Shown in pieces: positions 15,680 through 23,652 of a DNA stretch of 31,115 nt (its first letter is position 1; every line of letters starts with the position of its first letter). The stretch comes from an uncultured Oscillospiraceae bacterium. Its GTDB lineage: Bacteria > Bacillota > Clostridia > Oscillospirales > Ruminococcaceae. The notes beneath the pieces were generated by a model. The model saw only the letters and a program-made list of their open reading frames with translations. It did not search any database and was not told where the DNA came from. The stretch is from positions 1-31,115 of the forward strand of contig UQQY01000007.1 of NCBI GenBank assembly GCA_900543295.1. Reading direction: 5' to 3'. The translations under genes and the position numbers were made by a program.

Positions 15680-17095
15680 TTATTCCTTGCCGTTCCAGCA
15701 ATAGGTGCAGACGTTTTCCGGATCGATGCCGATCGCCTCAAGCATCCCCTCGAGCGACTGATAGCGCAGTGAGGTAAAGCCGAGCTCCTCACGAATCATA
15801 TCGATCATCTGCGAATACTTGTCCGTGGTATAGTGGGTATACGGCTCTAAAACGGAAACGCTGTCCGTTCCCTCAATTTTTTTGATTACGCGCCGTGCAA
15901 TCAAGTCCATATCGCTTGTCGAGCGGGAGAAATTCAAATATTTGCATCCGAACAGAATCGGCGGACATGCCGGACGAATATGCACTTCTTTTGCGCCGGA
16001 ATCATAGAGGAATGAAGCGGTCTCGCCGAGCTGCGTTCCACGCACAATGGAATCGTCAATGAACAAAAGACGCTTTCCGCGGATCAGCGAATCCACCGGT
16101 ATGAGCTTCATATGCGCCACAAGATTGCGCATTTTCTGATTCTGCGGCATAAAGCTTCTGGACCATGTCGGCGTGTATTTCATAAACGGGCGTGCAAAAG
16201 GTACGCCGGACTCGTTCGCATAGCCGATGGCGTGCGCTGTGCCGGAATCCGGAACGCCTGCCACCGCGTCAAGTCCTTTGGGATCGATCGGGTCGTCCTT
16301 GGCCAGAATTCTGCCACAGTCATAGCGCATCTGTTCTACGTTTTTCCCCTCATAGTCGGAGGTTGGATATCCATAATACGTCCAGAGGAACGCGCAGATC
16401 TTCATCTTTTTTCCGGCGGGCGCCTTTTTAATCACCTCGTCCGGCGTAACCAGCACAATTTCCCCGGGTCCCAATTCCTTATATTTGCTGTAGCCCAGAT
16501 TCAGGTATGCCGACGATTCAAACGATACGCAGAAACCGTCCTCCTTTTTTCCGACGACAAGCGGGGTGCGGCCCAGGCGGTCGCGGGCGGCATAAACGCC
16601 GTCCTTGGTCAGAATCAGCAGCGTCATCGAGCCGTCGATGCGCTCCTGCGCATAGCGGATGCCCTCGGTAATGCTGTCCTTTTGATTGATGATTGCCGCA
16701 GTCAGCTCCGTCGCATTGATGTGTCCGCCGCTCATCTCAAGAAAATGGGACTTCCCGCAGGCGAAACATGCCTCGGTCAGCTCTTTTTCATTGTTGATCC
16801 GGCCCACCGTCGTAATCGCGTAGGTTCCAAGATGCGAGCGCACAATCAGGGGCTGCGGCTCCATATCGCTGATGCAGCCAATTCCCATATTGCCCGCCAT
16901 TTCGTTTACATCGCGCTCAAACTTTGTCCGAAACGGCGCGTTTTCGATGTTGTGGATGGAACGCGAAAAGCCCGACTCCGGCGAATAAACCGCAAGTCCG
17001 CCGCGCCGCGTTCCCAAATGAGAGTGGTAATCCGTGCCGAAAAACAGATCGGTCACGCAGTCTTTTTTTGAAATGACGCCAAAAACGCCGCCCAT
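15680..17095 (-). CDS. purF: Amidophosphoribosyltransferase homologue with degenerate glutaminase site
   Basis: A 471-residue homologue of PurF, which makes phosphoribosylamine from PRPP in the first committed step. The phosphoribosyltransferase half is intact: DAVAGVPDSGTAHA (about 276-289), YTPTWSRSFM, and the PRPP loop LLFIDDSIVRGTQ (343-355). Cys234, Cys384, Cys463 and Cys466 fit the spacing of the B. subtilis 4Fe-4S ligands. The N-terminal amidotransferase half is altered. It starts MGGVFGV, so Gly replaces the nucleophilic Cys1. By motif alignment to E. coli PurF, Arg73 becomes Ser76, Asn101 becomes Val97 and Asp127 becomes Ala128; only Gly102 is kept. The HRGQ motif reads TRRGG. No cleavable propeptide precedes Gly2. 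It may use free ammonia or a partner glutaminase, or have another role. Cys13 is a possible but unproven alternative nucleophile. Confidence 0.9.
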   Translation of the reverse strand: MGGVFGVISKKDCVTDLFFGTDYHSHLGTRRGGLAVYSPESGFSRSIHNIENAPFRTKFERDVNEMAGNMGIGCISDMEPQPLIVRSHLGTYAITTVGRINNEKELTEACFACGKSHFLEMSGGHINATELTAAIINQKDSITEGIRYAQERIDGSMTLLILTKDGVYAARDRLGRTPLVVGKKEDGFCVSFESSAYLNLGYSKYKELGPGEIVLVTPDEVIKKAPAGKKMKICAFLWTYYGYPTSDYEGKNVEQMRYDCGRILAKDDPIDPKGLDAVAGVPDSGTAHAIGYANESGVPFARPFMKYTPTWSRSFMPQNQKMRNLVAHMKLIPVDSLIRGKRLLFIDDSIVRGTQLGETASFLYDSGAKEVHIRPACPPILFGCKYLNFSRSTSDMDLIARRVIKKIEGTDSVSVLEPYTHYTTDKYSQMIDMIREELGFTSLRYQSLEGMLEAIGIDPENVCTYCWNGKE

Positions 17096-17127
17096 AACAT
17101 ACTTCCTTTTCCTGTTTTGAGAATGAA

Positions 17128-17156
17128 CCAGTCCCGCGGCGCTGGCGCGGGACTGG
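17128..17156 (-). other. Intercistronic hairpin between purC and purF
   Basis: A perfect 11-bp stem, CCAGTCCCGCG (17128-17138) with CGCGGGACTGG (17146-17156), in the 116-nt purC-purF gap. No T-run follows on the minus strand. It is probably an mRNA stability or processing element, or a weak attenuator. Confidence 0.45.
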
Positions 17157-17211
17157 AAAACGGATATATCCGGACATGCCGCTCTAAAAGCCGTCCGGCT
17201 GCATTCGGGAA

Positions 17212-17925
17212 TTATTCGCCGAGCAGACGCTTCAAAATCTCTTTATATGCGTCCTCCTCGCCGCCCATATCCCGGCGGAAGCGATCTTTGTCGAGCTTCT
17301 CATGCGTAGTCGCATCCCAGAAACGGCAGGTATCCGGAGAAATTTCATCCGCCAGCACAATGGCGCCGTCCGCCGTTTTGCCGAATTCCAGCTTAAAGTC
17401 GATCAGCTCGATATTGACTTCCTTGAGATACTCTGTCAGGATTTCATTGATCCGCAGTGCGTAGGAAGCGATCGTGTCAAGCTCTTCCTTGGTGCAAAAG
17501 CCCATGGCGAGGATATGATACTCGTTGACCATCGGATCGCCCAGTGCATCGTCTTTATAGCAGTACTCCAACACGGTTTTATTCATCTTCGTACCCTCCG
17601 GCAGGCCGAGACGCTTCGACAGAGAGCCCGCTGCGATGTTGCGCACAATAACCTCAAGCGGCACAATAGAAACCTTTTTTACGATGGTCTCACGGTCGGA
17701 AATCTCCTCGATCAAATGGGTCGGAACGCCCTTTGCTTCAAGCATTTTCATCAGGTGGTTGGTCACACGGTTGTTGATGATACCTTTGTCGTGAATCGTT
17801 CCCTTTTTTAAGCCGTTCAAGGCTGTAGCATCGTCTTTGTAATCGACAATATATGCGTTTTCATCGTCGGTTTTATAGACCTTTTTCGCTTTGCCTTCGT
17901 AAAGAAGCTCCATCTTTTTCATCAT
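17212..17925 (-). CDS. purC: SAICAR synthetase
   Basis: A 237-residue enzyme that joins CAIR with aspartate using ATP to give SAICAR. Family blocks: the N-terminal LLYEGKAKKVYKTDD, VDYKDDATALNG (about 25-36), SIVPLEVIVRNIAAGSLSKR, and LIDFKLEFGKTADGAIVLADEISPD near the C-terminus. The length is standard. Two adjacent ATGs (17925, 17922) follow AGGAGG by 5 and 8 nt; I give the first. It is the second gene of the pur operon, 87 nt after purE. Its product requires PurB, which is elsewhere. Confidence 0.96.
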   Translation of the reverse strand: MMKKMELLYEGKAKKVYKTDDENAYIVDYKDDATALNGLKKGTIHDKGIINNRVTNHLMKMLEAKGVPTHLIEEISDRETIVKKVSIVPLEVIVRNIAAGSLSKRLGLPEGTKMNKTVLEYCYKDDALGDPMVNEYHILAMGFCTKEELDTIASYALRINEILTEYLKEVNIELIDFKLEFGKTADGAIVLADEISPDTCRFWDATTHEKLDKDRFRRDMGGEEDAYKEILKRLLGE

Positions 17926-18012
17926 TATTTCCTCCTGTTTTATGAAATTACATCTGCATGTCAAGCTGCAGCTTTTTGTCCTTTTCGATAACCTCGTCGT
18001 TCATCTTCGTTT

Positions 18013-18450
18013 TCATTTCCATAGCTTGTCCGAAAGCGCTTCATCCGAAAGCGCGAGTATCTGGACTGCAAGAAGCGCGGCGTTTTTCGCCCCGTCGATT
18101 GCAACTGTCGCAACCGGAATACCGGACGGCATCTGTACGGTCGCAAGCAATGCGTCAAGTCCGTCGAGCGTCGAAGATTTCACCGGAATCCCAATTACAG
18201 GCAAAGTGGTGTGCGCGGCAAGAACGCCCGCCAGATGCGCCGCCTTTCCCGCTGCGGCAATGATAACGCCAAATCCGTTTTCACGCGCCTTTGACGAAAA
18301 CTGCGCGGCAAGCTCCGGCGTGCGGTGCGCGGACATAACGCGCGCTTCCGTCTCAATTCCGAATCGTTTCAATTCCTGAATCGCCGGCATAACCACCGGC
18401 AGATCACTGTCGCTTCCCATAATGACGGCAACCTTTTTTGCTGTCGGCAT
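18013..18450 (-). CDS. purE: N5-carboxyaminoimidazole ribonucleotide mutase
   Basis: A 145-residue PurE that forms CAIR from N5-CAIR (class I) or directly from AIR and CO2 (class II). Motifs: MGSDSD at 11-16, the catalytic SAHRTP at about 40-45, and AAAGKAAHLAGVLAAHTTLPVIG. It is slightly shorter than the common 160-170 residues, at the C-terminus. I chose the ATG at 18450; AAGGAG lies 11 nt upstream, a little far, and an in-frame TTG two codons earlier is an alternative. The longer frame to 18549 runs through the leader terminator and is rejected. No purK is nearby, so the class cannot be settled here. It is the first gene of the purine operon, behind a structured leader. Confidence 0.94.
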   Translation of the reverse strand: MPTAKKVAVIMGSDSDLPVVMPAIQELKRFGIETEARVMSAHRTPELAAQFSSKARENGFGVIIAAAGKAAHLAGVLAAHTTLPVIGIPVKSSTLDGLDALLATVQMPSGIPVATVAIDGAKNAALLAVQILALSDEALSDKLWK

Positions 18451-18699
18451 ATTCAAAAGCACTCCTTTACTCTTATAAGGATTTTCCCCGCATAAAAGCG
18501 CCGCTGCATAAAATAGAAAAAGGCCGCAGATATGCAGCCCTTTGCTCAATGATATACAGCGATTGCGTTTTTCAAAGAAAGGAAAAATGACGCCGATCCG
18601 GAAAAAAGCTGCACTGCGGCAGGGCGACGCATTCTACGGGCACACCCGGTCACCAGCTTTTCCATGCGGCGGTATCCTCCTATCCCAAGCAGTTCTTTC
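18451..18699 (-). promoter_or_regulatory. Structured purE operon leader, candidate attenuator or riboswitch
   Basis: About 250 nt separate the promoter from purE. On the minus strand an AAAAGCTG-GTGAC arm can pair with GTCGC and CAGCTTTT arms (about 18600-18660), ending in a T-run. An alternative helix CGCAT/ATGCG would exclude it. A second hairpin with a T-run (18520-18546) lies 70 nt before purE. This looks like premature-termination control. I could not match it to the purine, ZTP, PRPP, THF or T-box consensus from memory. Confidence 0.45.
18520..18546 (-). terminator. Terminator-like hairpin in the purE leader
   Basis: On the minus strand AAAGG-GCTGCA pairs with TGCGGC-CTTTTT (one G-U in the inner stem and one near the base) around a 4-nt TATC loop, followed by TTTTTC. 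It lies downstream of the purE promoter, so it would stop transcription before purE unless prevented. Confidence 0.6.
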
Positions 18700-18705
18700 A
18701 CTATC

Positions 18706-18734
18706 ATTTTATATGAAAGCGCCTCCAAAAACAA
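18706..18734 (-). promoter_or_regulatory. Purine operon promoter
   Basis: The minus strand has TTGTTT (18729-18734), a 17-nt spacer and TAAAAT (18706-18711). The expected start is near 18699, which leaves a leader of about 250 nt. It is the best promoter between the SPFH gene terminator and purE. Confidence 0.55.
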
Positions 18735-18792
18735 GTCCTGCGGGATAAAATATAGAACCGTTTCCGGACGGATAAACTGTTGATTTTGACAA

Positions 18793-18824
18793 AATAATCG
18801 GAACGCCGGGGCGTTCCGATTATT
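18793..18824 (-). terminator. Intrinsic terminator of the NfeD-SPFH operon
   Basis: A perfect 14-bp stem (18793-18806 with 18811-18824) with a 4-nt loop and a GGAACGC core, 12 nt beyond the SPFH stop codon, followed by TTTT-containing sequence on the minus strand. Confidence 0.8.
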
Positions 18825-18835
18825 GAAAAACAGGA

Positions 18836-19777
18836 TTACTGTTCGATGTTCTGGTCGGCAAACAGCTCTTTTACGCTGGTTGCAAGGCCTGCAAGTCCCT
18901 GAATCTGCGACGGAATGATGATCTTTGTCGCTTTTCCGTCCGCAGCTTTTGTAAACGCCTCAAGCCCTTTGATCGCAAGCACCTTTTCACTCGGATCGGC
19001 AGCGGTCAAAAGCTTTAAGCTCTCCGCATACGCCTCCTGTACGGCGCGGATTGCAGAAGCCTCGCCCTCCGCCTCGCGGATTTTCTTCTCACGGATTGCG
19101 TCCGCCTGCAAAATGGTCGCCTCTTTTACGGCCTGTGCGCGCAGAATCTGCGATTCCTTCTCGCCCTCTGCGACAAGGATCTGCGAGCGCTTCTCGCCTT
19201 CCGCCTTCAAAATACTCTCGCGGCGTTCGCGCTCCGCCTTCATCTGGCGCTCCATCGCGTCCTGAATCTCGCGCGGCGGAAGAATGTTTTTAAGCTCTAC
19301 GCGCGTTACCTTGATACCCCATTTATCCGTGGCCTGATCGAGGATGGACGTAATCTTTGAGTTTACCGTATCGCGGGACGTAAGCGTCGCATCCAGCTCC
19401 AGCTCGCCGACAATATTGCGAAGCGTCGTAGCGGTCAGGTTTTCAATTGCGGACATCGGGTTGTTGATGCCGTATGTGAAAAGCTTCGCGTCCGTCACCT
19501 GATAGAACACAACCGTGTCAATCTGCATCGTGACGTTATCCTTTGTGATAACCGGCTGCGGCTTAAAGTCCACAACATGCTCTTTGAGCGAAACGCGCTT
19601 TGCAACCCGGTCAATAAACGGCACCAGAAAATGCAGCCCCGTGGTCCACGTCTGATAGTAAGAGCCGATCCGCTCCACAACAAAGACCTGCGCCTGCGGC
19701 ACAACCTTAATCTGTGTAATCAGAATGATGAGAATCACCACAATCAGACCAATTACAATGTAAAATCCCCATGGCAT
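18836..19777 (-). CDS. SPFH/Band 7 domain protein (stomatin/paraslipin-like)
   Basis: A 313-residue membrane scaffold protein of the stomatin/prohibitin group. It has an N-terminal membrane segment (about 3-22), then the SPFH domain starting QVFVVERIGSYYQTWTTGLHFLVPF. Family blocks are RVSLKEHVVDFKPQPVITKDNV and YGINNPMSAIENLTATTLRN, followed by GVELKNI-like RVELKNILPPREIQDAM. From about 175 to 250 there is a long Glu/Arg/Ala-rich helix expected to oligomerise as coiled coil. Members associate with membrane microdomains and often with a protease or an NfeD protein. AAGGGG lies 8 nt upstream of the ATG. It follows the NfeD gene by 33 nt in one operon. Confidence 0.93.
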   Translation of the reverse strand: MPWGFYIVIGLIVVILIILITQIKVVPQAQVFVVERIGSYYQTWTTGLHFLVPFIDRVAKRVSLKEHVVDFKPQPVITKDNVTMQIDTVVFYQVTDAKLFTYGINNPMSAIENLTATTLRNIVGELELDATLTSRDTVNSKITSILDQATDKWGIKVTRVELKNILPPREIQDAMERQMKAERERRESILKAEGEKRSQILVAEGEKESQILRAQAVKEATILQADAIREKKIREAEGEASAIRAVQEAYAESLKLLTAADPSEKVLAIKGLEAFTKAADGKATKIIIPSQIQGLAGLATSVKELFADQNIEQ

Positions 19778-19810
19778 AACAAAAACCCCTTTTCCTTTAA
19801 CTTTTTCTGA

Positions 19811-20257
19811 TTATGCTTCCGGCTTGCGCCGTACAATCAGCTTAACGCCTACAATCGAATCCACCGTGCAGGTTTCGCCCGGCTCCATCGTGCTGCCGTC
19901 CACAGTGCGTGCAGTCCAGAGAAGGCCGCTGGCCAGAACGCGCCCCGTGTCCTCCCTGTTGTCGATCTTTTCTTTTACAATCGCTTCCTGCCCGATCATG
20001 CTGTCAGCATTGGTCGCCACCTTTTTTCGGTCCGAGACAAGCCGCCGCACCACCGGCCGCGTTGCAAGAAGGAGCAGAAGCGATACCACAGCAAAGACAA
20101 GAAGCTGCACCCAAAACGGCGTTTCAAAAAGCGAGACGATAAAAGCCGCAATTCCGCCGCCTGCAAACCATACGGCGACAAGCTCCACCGTAACAATCTC
20201 TGCAATAATCAAAACCACGCTGAGCGCAGCCCAGAATAAAATCTCCCATATTTCCAT
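19811..20257 (-). CDS. NfeD-like membrane protein
   Basis: A 148-residue short-form NfeD protein. It has two to three membrane helices between about residues 5 and 65 (ILFWAALSVVLIIAEIVTVE, LVAVWFAGGGIAAFIVSLF, FWVQLLVFAVVSLLLLLATR). A C-terminal OB-fold beta domain (about 88-145) follows, with MIGQEAIVKEKIDN and the GETCTVDSIVGVKLIV block. The serine protease domain found in long NfeD proteins is absent. It is paired with the SPFH gene, the classic NfeD-stomatin partnership in membrane microdomains. The ATG at 20257 has AAAGGAGG upstream. Confidence 0.92.
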   Translation of the reverse strand: MEIWEILFWAALSVVLIIAEIVTVELVAVWFAGGGIAAFIVSLFETPFWVQLLVFAVVSLLLLLATRPVVRRLVSDRKKVATNADSMIGQEAIVKEKIDNREDTGRVLASGLLWTARTVDGSTMEPGETCTVDSIVGVKLIVRRKPEA

Positions 20258-20293
20258 GGACAGGCACCTCCTTTCCCGTTTCCCTTTGGTTTT

Positions 20294-20322
20294 ATCATAT
20301 CATGCCGGACAGCGTACTGCAA
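20294..20322 (-). promoter_or_regulatory. NfeD-SPFH operon promoter
   Basis: The minus strand has TTGCAG (20317-20322), a 17-nt spacer and TATGAT (20294-20299), about 30 nt upstream of the expected NfeD translation signals. Confidence 0.65.
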
Positions 20323-20418
20323 GCGAATTTTGCCGATGGTCGTTTTTTCGCGCTATCCGGTTTTGGATAAAAGGCGGATGGTTTTCTGTTTCTAAGTAAA
20401 CTTTCTTTACAAAAAATA

Positions 20419-20519
20419 TTGACAAAGAAACTTCTTCGTGATAGTCTATTTTTATCAGGAATTCACTGCTCGGCCGGATGAGCGATCGGTGAATGTACGT
20501 TTCCAGCTTCATGAAACGT
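20419..20519 (+). promoter_or_regulatory. Promoter and palindromic leader of the MFS-GH9 locus
   Basis: An exact TTGACA (20419-20424), a 17-nt spacer and a weak -10, TAGTCT (20442-20447). A strong -35 with a poor -10 is open to activator control. Downstream are two inverted repeats: ATTCAC/GTGAAT (20461-20494, with an inner GCTC/GAGC) and ACGTTTC-N9-GAAACGT (20497-20519). The second ends about 15 nt before the ribosome site and could be an operator or an RNA hairpin. Confidence 0.55.
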
Positions 20520-20547
20520 TATACTTTATTTTAGGAGGAGATACCCC

Positions 20548-21744
20548 TTGCAAAAGGATTTTGCGGCATCAAGAGGAGAACCGTTTCCGATTAAAATGTT
20601 TTTGATCTACGTTCTGTTTTACGCCGGTCAGGCAATGTACAACGTATACTTAAACCTGTTTTTGGATCAGAACGGCTTTTCCAAAACACAGCTCGGACTT
20701 TTAAGCTCTGTTTCCACGATTGTACTCGTTCTGGTACAGCCCTTGTGGGGCGTTTTGAGCGACAAGTCGAAAAGTAAAAACCAGATCGTGGGCATGCTTT
20801 TGCTGATCTGCTCCATTGTGGGACTTGCCTTTTACGCCTCAAAGACGGCTCTGTGGCTTGCGCTTTGCGTGCTTCTGTTCAACGTTTTCTTTAATCCTGC
20901 CGTCACCCTACAGGATAATTACACGCTCGAGATGCTTGAAGGCGGAAGATGGGATTTTGGCCAGCTCCGGCTGGGCGGAACGCTCGGCTACGCCGCATGC
21001 GCCGCATTGATCGGGTTTGTGGTACAGACAAATTACAGCCAGATTTTCTGGATGATGGGCATTTTCTTCGTCATCACCGGCCTGCTCTATTTCCGGCTGC
21101 CGCGCGTCTCCGGACACCGCGAAAAAAAGCAGAAAGTAAAATATTCTTTGCTGTTAAAAGACCGCCGTCTTGTATGCATGTTCCTTTTTAACATTGTTTA
21201 CACGCTCGGCACGGCGTTTTTCTATCAGTTCTATTCGATCCACTATAAAAACGATTTGGGCGCTTCTTCGGTTATGGTGGGTCTGCTTTCGACCTTCGGT
21301 GCGCTTTCTGAAATCCCGTTTTTCTGGTTTGCGGGGCGGCTGCAAAAGCGCTTCGGCACCAAGGCGCTCATGCTGTTTGCCGGAACAGCCGCCGCGCTGC
21401 GCTGGCTCCTTCTTGCCTGCCTCACGAATACATACGCAATCCTCGTGGTCAACATGCTCTCAGGCTGCGGCTTCGTAGGCTTCAGCTACAGCCTGATTCG
21501 CTATATCAACGACAATGTGCCGAAATCCATGCGCGCAACCGCGCAGTCGTTAAACGGCATTTTAGGCACCTTTTTCTCCCGCATTATTTTCACCCCCATC
21601 AGCGGCGTCCTTGCCGACCATTTCAGCGTTTCCACTGTCCTTTTAGGCAACGGTATACTGATGGTCGCGGCCGTGCTCCTGTTCGCGTTTACATTCAGTA
21701 AGGCGGAAGCATATCAGGAGGCGCATCCGGTGCTCAAGGAGTAA
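20548..21744 (+). CDS. MFS transporter (MFS_1-like oligosaccharide/H+ symporter type)
   Basis: A 398-residue, 12-helix major facilitator protein, probably a proton symporter for an oligosaccharide. The first helix is FLIYVLFYAGQAMYN. The helix 2-3 loop motif WGVLSDKSKSKNQ corresponds to the GxxxDR-like motif A. LRLGGTLGYAACAA lies in helix 5, and VPKSMRATAQSLNGILG is the conserved C-terminal-half block shared by all three transporters here. The start is TTG at 20548, 9 nt after AGGAGG, with no in-frame ATG before helix 1. It is the first gene of the locus, 87 nt before the GH9 enzyme, which suggests it imports that enzyme's substrate. The substrate itself is inferred, not shown. Confidence 0.88.
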   Translation: MQKDFAASRGEPFPIKMFLIYVLFYAGQAMYNVYLNLFLDQNGFSKTQLGLLSSVSTIVLVLVQPLWGVLSDKSKSKNQIVGMLLLICSIVGLAFYASKTALWLALCVLLFNVFFNPAVTLQDNYTLEMLEGGRWDFGQLRLGGTLGYAACAALIGFVVQTNYSQIFWMMGIFFVITGLLYFRLPRVSGHREKKQKVKYSLLLKDRRLVCMFLFNIVYTLGTAFFYQFYSIHYKNDLGASSVMVGLLSTFGALSEIPFFWFAGRLQKRFGTKALMLFAGTAAALRWLLLACLTNTYAILVVNMLSGCGFVGFSYSLIRYINDNVPKSMRATAQSLNGILGTFFSRIIFTPISGVLADHFSVSTVLLGNGILMVAAVLLFAFTFSKAEAYQEAHPVLKE

Positions 21745-21831
21745 ATCCTGCGTCCCTGCGCAGCGCCGTTCAAAACGATACGATGCAGAATAAAACTCAG
21801 CATAAATTTTATTTTAGGAGGACATTTCATC

Positions 21832-23604
21832 ATGGTACCTATTCTCACAAACCACATCGGCTACGACTGCGGCGACACCAAAAATGCCGTTTACCAGCGT
21901 CAAAGCGACGAAACGCCCGTCTCCTTTCGCGTAATCTGCGATAAGACCGGCGCTGTCTGCTTTGAGGGCGCGCCCGTGGAGGCGGGCGAAGTTGACAACT
22001 GGGGCACCGGCTACTATTACACTCTGCGCTTTGACGAGGTGAAAACGCCAGGTCAGTACTATATCGAGGTCTCCGACAATAAAGGCGCTGTCGTTCGCTC
22101 CTATCCGTTCAAGATCGGGGAAAACCTTCTTGAGACGAGCACGCTGAGCGCGGTCGGCTACTATTTTAAAGCCCAGCGCTCCACCGGCGAATATGAGGCC
22201 GCGGACAGGAACATTCCGTTCATGTACGGCAAACGCGAGGGCCGCGTTGACGCACATGGCGGCTGGTACGATGCGACCGGCGACTATGGCGTGCATCTCT
22301 CCCATCTGTCGCACACCACCTATTTTAATCCGCAGCAAGCCTCTTTTTCCGCCTATGCGTTCTTTAAAATGAACGATCTGCTGGAAGAAGCCGATTATCC
22401 TTACTACACCATGCTTAAACGCCGCCTGATCGAAGAGGGCATGTACGGCGCGGACTTTTTAATGCGGATGCGCGCGCCCTCCGGCAATTTCTTTGTTACA
22501 AAATCCCGCACGATGGACGCCTACGGTCCGGTCGCCTCCATGCGCGTTTTGGGTGCATATCACCGCAACCCAACCGGACGCAAGGGCGGCGGCACTTGGG
22601 GCAGCGTTGACGAAATCACGGAATACGATTACGAAACCTCCTTCCGCGCGGGCGGCGGCTACGCGATCGCAGCGCTTGCTTACGCTGCGCGCGTAACCTA
22701 CCCGAGCGACTATACCAAGGAAGAGTATCTGCAAGCCGCTGTACGCGCCTACGATTATCTGTACGCAAACAATGAGCTGTACGCAAACGACGGCAAATGG
22801 AACCTGGTCGATGAATATTGTGCGCTTGATGCGGTGATCGAAATCTATAAGACCACAAAGGAAATCGACTACCTTCGCCGTGCAAGAGCGCTCGCAAAGC
22901 GCATCATTGACCGCTACATTCCAATCGACGATACGATGGGCTATCTGAGCGTAAACGGTACGGATCGCCCCTTCTTCCATGCGGCGGACGCCGGTATGCC
23001 GGTCGTAAACCTTTTAAACTACTGTGCAGTTGAGCGTCAGGCAGAGGATAAGGCCGCAGTTCTTGCCGTCTGCGAAAAGCTGATGCGCCACGAGCTGTCC
23101 GTCACGAACGAGGTTGCCAACCCTTTCGGCTATGCAAGACAGTTTGTGGAGCACGGCGACGGCACAAAGGAAAACCAGTTCTTCTATCCGCATGATGTGG
23201 AAACCGCGCCGTGGTGGCAGGGCGAGAATGCACGGATCGCCTCGCTTGCAGCAGCAGCCCGCTCGCTCGCCTATTATACGAAGGATGCAGATCTCGCCGC
23301 CGCGCTGCGCAAGTACGCGGACGATCAGATCAACTGGGTGCTGGGCCTCAATCCCTTTGATAGCTGTATGCTGGAGGGCGAAGGCCGCAATAATATCGAT
23401 TATTTCTTTGAAGGGGAGCGCCGCGACTTCATCCAGTGCCCGGGCGGCATTGTAAACGGCATTACCAGCGCTCTGCACGATGAACATGGCATTGCCTTCC
23501 ACGCTGACGCAACCGACGAAGTCAACGACAACTGGCGCTGGGCTGAGCAGTGGATTCCGCATGCGACATGGTATATGTACGCGCTTTGCATGAAAAAAAT
23601 CTAA
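21832..23604 (+). CDS. Cytoplasmic GH9 family glycoside hydrolase
   Basis: A 590-residue inverting glycosidase of family GH9. Residues about 3-95 form the N-terminal Ig-like CelD_N domain (ITNHIGYDCGD-type start, then GYYYTLRFDEVKTPGQYYIEV). The (alpha/alpha)6 catalytic domain follows, with GGWYDATGDYG at 143-153; Asp147 and Asp151 match the catalytic-base DAGD motif, here with an inserted Thr/Ala spacing. The C-terminal WRWAEQWIPH block contains Glu572, a likely catalytic acid. There is no signal peptide or carbohydrate-binding module, so it should cut imported cellodextrins or similar beta-linked oligomers inside the cell. An exo-beta-glucosaminidase activity, known in this family, is an alternative. 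AGGAGG lies 10 nt before the ATG. Confidence 0.88.
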   Translation: MVPILTNHIGYDCGDTKNAVYQRQSDETPVSFRVICDKTGAVCFEGAPVEAGEVDNWGTGYYYTLRFDEVKTPGQYYIEVSDNKGAVVRSYPFKIGENLLETSTLSAVGYYFKAQRSTGEYEAADRNIPFMYGKREGRVDAHGGWYDATGDYGVHLSHLSHTTYFNPQQASFSAYAFFKMNDLLEEADYPYYTMLKRRLIEEGMYGADFLMRMRAPSGNFFVTKSRTMDAYGPVASMRVLGAYHRNPTGRKGGGTWGSVDEITEYDYETSFRAGGGYAIAALAYAARVTYPSDYTKEEYLQAAVRAYDYLYANNELYANDGKWNLVDEYCALDAVIEIYKTTKEIDYLRRARALAKRIIDRYIPIDDTMGYLSVNGTDRPFFHAADAGMPVVNLLNYCAVERQAEDKAAVLAVCEKLMRHELSVTNEVANPFGYARQFVEHGDGTKENQFFYPHDVETAPWWQGENARIASLAAAARSLAYYTKDADLAAALRKYADDQINWVLGLNPFDSCMLEGEGRNNIDYFFEGERRDFIQCPGGIVNGITSALHDEHGIAFHADATDEVNDNWRWAEQWIPHATWYMYALCMKKI

Positions 23605-23652
23605 TGATGGAAAATGCGCTTTTTTGAACAGCGCGATATATCAAAAAAACAG

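Noticed and set aside
16112..17071. 319-codon open frame on the plus strand
   Set aside because: It is antisense to purF, with shadow-type composition and no family resemblance.
17937..17964. Promoter-like TTGACA-16-TAAAAC before purC
   Set aside because: The predicted start would fall on the AGGAGG ribosome site of purC, producing an mRNA without it; purC is better explained as read-through from purE.
18451..18700. Purine, ZTP, PRPP or THF riboswitch, or 6S RNA, in the purE leader
   Set aside because: The conserved aptamer segments I can recall for these classes are not found, and I could not fold the leader into the 6S open-bubble form; only an unclassified structured leader is reported.
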